In this document: positions 62,223-64,000 of the stretch, in pieces
Numbering within the stretch: the stretch's first letter is position 1
Layout: each line of letters opens with the position of its first letter
From: Sphingobacterium sp. SYP-B4668
GTDB taxonomy: Bacteria > Bacteroidota > Bacteroidia > Sphingobacteriales > Sphingobacteriaceae
DNA: 64,000 bases
Assembly (NCBI RefSeq): GCF_027627455.1
Contig: NZ_CP115483.1
Span: 4,650,001 to 4,714,000, forward strand
Direction of reading: 5' to 3'
Made by a program: the position numbers and the translations under genes
The notes under the pieces: generated by a model
The model's database searches: none
What the model was told of the DNA's origin: nothing
Seen by the model: only the letters and a program-made list of their open reading frames with translations

Positions 62223-64000
62223 ATGCTATTTGCCGTTTTATCAGGACTTATAACATCGAGCCTTATTGTTCCATTTGGTAGATTATTAAGGACCAAATGG
62301 GGTTTTATTCTCGCATTTTTACCGTTTTTCCTATTTCTATACTTTCTACAGTATACGCCTGCAATAAATGCAGGATACACTATTTATCAGCACATTCCGT
62401 GGGTACCCTCTCTTGGCATTGACTTTCAATTTCGCTTGGATGGGCTATCGCTGCTCTTTTCTTTTTTGATTACAGGCATAGGGACTGCTATCTTTATCTA
62501 TGCGCGTTCGTATATGAAAGACTATGTCAATATGGATCGATTTTTCGGCTTCCTATGTCTATTCATGGCGGCGATGCTAGGCTTGGTACTTTCAGACAAC
62601 ATCTTTTTACTTTTTATTTTTTGGGAACTCACCAGTATTAGTTCTTTCTTTCTAATTGGGTTTAATAATGAAAATAAAGACTCCCGCAAAAGTGCATTGA
62701 CAGCATTGAGTATAACCGGCTTAGGAGGTTTCTTTTTATTGGCAGGCTTGGTATTAATGGGAAATATAGCAGGGACTTACAGCATCTCTGAACTGGTCGA
62801 TCAACACGCGACGCTTATCCAGCATCCGCTATACCCTTTGATATTGGGATTAGTTTTCATAGGAGCACTGACCAAATCCGCACAGTTCCCGTTCCACTTC
62901 TGGTTGCCTGGAGCAATGAAAGCACCGACACCTGTCTCCGCTTATCTGCATTCAGCTACCATGGTCAAAGCAGGAATTTATCTCTTGGCACGCTTTTTCC
63001 CAATTCTTGGGGGGACCGACCTGTGGACTTATCCTTTGTTGATTATCGGGGGGATTACCATGCTCTATGGAGCTATCCATGCGCTATTTCGCGTCGATAT
63101 GAAAAGCGTCTTGGCCTACTCTACTATTTCGGCATTGGGCGTCCTCACCTTCCTTATTGGATTAGGAACGGAAGAGTCTATTATTGCAGCCTCCGTTTTC
63201 CTACTTGTGCATGCACTCTATAAAGCGACTTTATTTTTGATTACAGGCATTATAGACCATGAGACAGGTACGCGCGATATAACTGTACTCCGAGGCTTAC
63301 GCCAAGTGCTGCTTCCTGTAGCTATTGCAGGGCTTTTGGCATCTCTATCCAGCGCGGGATTGCCCCTTACCCTTGGTTTCATCGGAAAGGATTTGATTTA
63401 TGAAGCTACTCTACATTTCAAGGACAATCTTGCATTGTTCTTAACTGTAGCCGCCGTAGTGACCAACATCGGTCTGGTTGCTGCTGGATTCATGGCCGGA
63501 ATTAGGCCATTCGCCGGTACTTTACCCTCTTCATTCGAAAAAATACATCTGCCCGATAAAGCAATGTGGATTCCACCTCTTGTGCTAGCAATCCTGGGGT
63601 TGCTCTTCGGTATTTATCCGCAATGGATCGGAGAGCACTTGACCCAAGCTTCGGCTGTAGGTATATGGGGTTCAAAAATAGATGTTCATCTCAAATTATG
63701 GCATGGATTCAATACCGTATTGCTTTTAAGTATCATCACGCTAGCCTTAGGAACTATCTTGTTCTTCATCAATAAACCAAACATCAAGAAACTCCAAACG
63801 ATTGAGCGACTGAAGGCAATCTCGCCTGAATACCTATTCACGTCAATCGGTAAGGCATTCGTCTCTTTTTCGGCCAAATATACCCACACCCTACACAATG
63901 GTTATTTGCGGTCTTATCACCTAAAGATCATTCTGTTTGCCGAAGCTCTTTTGGCCTATAAATTATTTTTGAGTGGTCCCGTCTATATTGATTATGATAA
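62223..64000 (+). CDS. mrpA: Na+/H+ antiporter subunit MrpA (3' end outside window)
   Basis: The frame is open from ATG 62223 to the last base (592 codons visible, no stop), so the gene continues beyond the window. It belongs to the NuoL/MrpA family. MLFAVLSGLITSSLIVPFGR opens the protein. Key segments are DGLSLLFSFLITGIG near residue 76, LLFIFWELTSISSFFLIGF, TKSAQFPFHFWLPGAMKAPTPVSAYLHSATMVKAG near residue 220 and KSVLAYSTISALG near residue 295. MrpA is the largest subunit of a multi-subunit cation/proton antiporter. The rest of the mrp operon should follow to the right. Confidence 0.9.
   Translation, partial: MLFAVLSGLITSSLIVPFGRLLRTKWGFILAFLPFFLFLYFLQYTPAINAGYTIYQHIPWVPSLGIDFQFRLDGLSLLFSFLITGIGTAIFIYARSYMKDYVNMDRFFGFLCLFMAAMLGLVLSDNIFLLFIFWELTSISSFFLIGFNNENKDSRKSALTALSITGLGGFFLLAGLVLMGNIAGTYSISELVDQHATLIQHPLYPLILGLVFIGALTKSAQFPFHFWLPGAMKAPTPVSAYLHSATMVKAGIYLLARFFPILGGTDLWTYPLLIIGGITMLYGAIHALFRVDMKSVLAYSTISALGVLTFLIGLGTEESIIAASVFLLVHALYKATLFLITGIIDHETGTRDITVLRGLRQVLLPVAIAGLLASLSSAGLPLTLGFIGKDLIYEATLHFKDNLALFLTVAAVVTNIGLVAAGFMAGIRPFAGTLPSSFEKIHLPDKAMWIPPLVLAILGLLFGIYPQWIGEHLTQASAVGIWGSKIDVHLKLWHGFNTVLLLSIITLALGTILFFINKPNIKKLQTIERLKAISPEYLFTSIGKAFVSFSAKYTHTLHNGYLRSYHLKIILFAEALLAYKLFLSGPVYIDYD

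Noticed and set aside
1..64000. CRISPR arrays, rRNA genes, prophage or insertion sequences
   Set aside because: No regularly spaced repeats, rRNA-like sequence, integrase, phage structural genes or transposase reading frames were found by eye.

Overview
The window looks like chromosome of a Bacteroidota bacterium, most likely Sphingobacteriaceae (Sphingobacterium-like; this is an inference from gene families, not a database result). It is moderately AT-rich. Shine-Dalgarno sites are rare, and -7 boxes of the Bacteroidota type TAnnTTTG recur just upstream of genes. Typical lineage families are present: DUF4254, a glutamate-synthase-like oxidoreductase, bacterial GH3, and a sigma/anti-sigma/CHAT locus. 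I see no rRNA, CRISPR array, transposase or prophage. There is one tRNA, tRNA-Ala(GGC).

Layout. 1-2955: the end of a respiratory complex I operon (nuoM cut by the window edge, then nuoN). 3090-19222: a large surface-glycan locus. It holds a DUF4254 protein, a GT9 heptosyltransferase-like enzyme, many GT4 and GT2 glycosyltransferases on both strands, a WbsX/GH99-like protein, two GT-A-like enzymes of unclear class, a dTDP-3-amino-sugar isomerase/aminotransferase pair and a TIGR04325-type methyltransferase. No flippase, polymerase, ABC exporter or initiating transferase is in view, so export must be encoded elsewhere. 19787-25957: housekeeping genes (SixA phosphatase, YyaL/DUF255 protein, SlyD, MnmD, a dicarboxylate symporter, an LpxR-like lipid A deacylase). 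26149-29987: a structured leader, a CxxxY-type CcmE, CcmF and a DUF2520 protein. 30234-39082: an FMN glutamate-synthase-like protein, MarR, an omega-amidase-like hydrolase, a polyprenyl diphosphate synthase, a stand-alone GT4, a SufT-like DUF59 protein, a KhtT/KhtU-like K+(cation)/H+ antiporter pair and an MBL hydrolase. 39197-43281: recJ, lptB and a bacterial GH3 protein.

43289-49254 is the most interesting part. A sigma-70 factor and a single-pass TPR protein with an anti-sigma-like N-terminus run leftwards. A PKD/outer-membrane-barrel protein and a TPR-CHAT protease with a lipoprotein signal and C-terminal membrane helix run rightwards from the same 77-base intergenic space. The layout suggests an envelope-to-nucleus signalling module in which a periplasmic caspase-like protease could act on the membrane-bound TPR anti-sigma protein. 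That mechanism is inference only.

49974-62001 returns to housekeeping: ilvE, miaA, a pRiA4b ORF-3-like protein, a CCA-type nucleotidyltransferase, pdxA, tRNA-Ala, rsmA, an FAD monooxygenase, a D-2-hydroxyacid dehydrogenase, a UbiA-like membrane protein and acs. The last gene, mrpA, starts at 62223 and runs off the end. Non-coding features worth attention are two G8 tracts inside glycan genes, a perfect 27-bp-arm hairpin after acs, perfect palindromes at 34748 and 49320, and a possible switching leader before ccmE.
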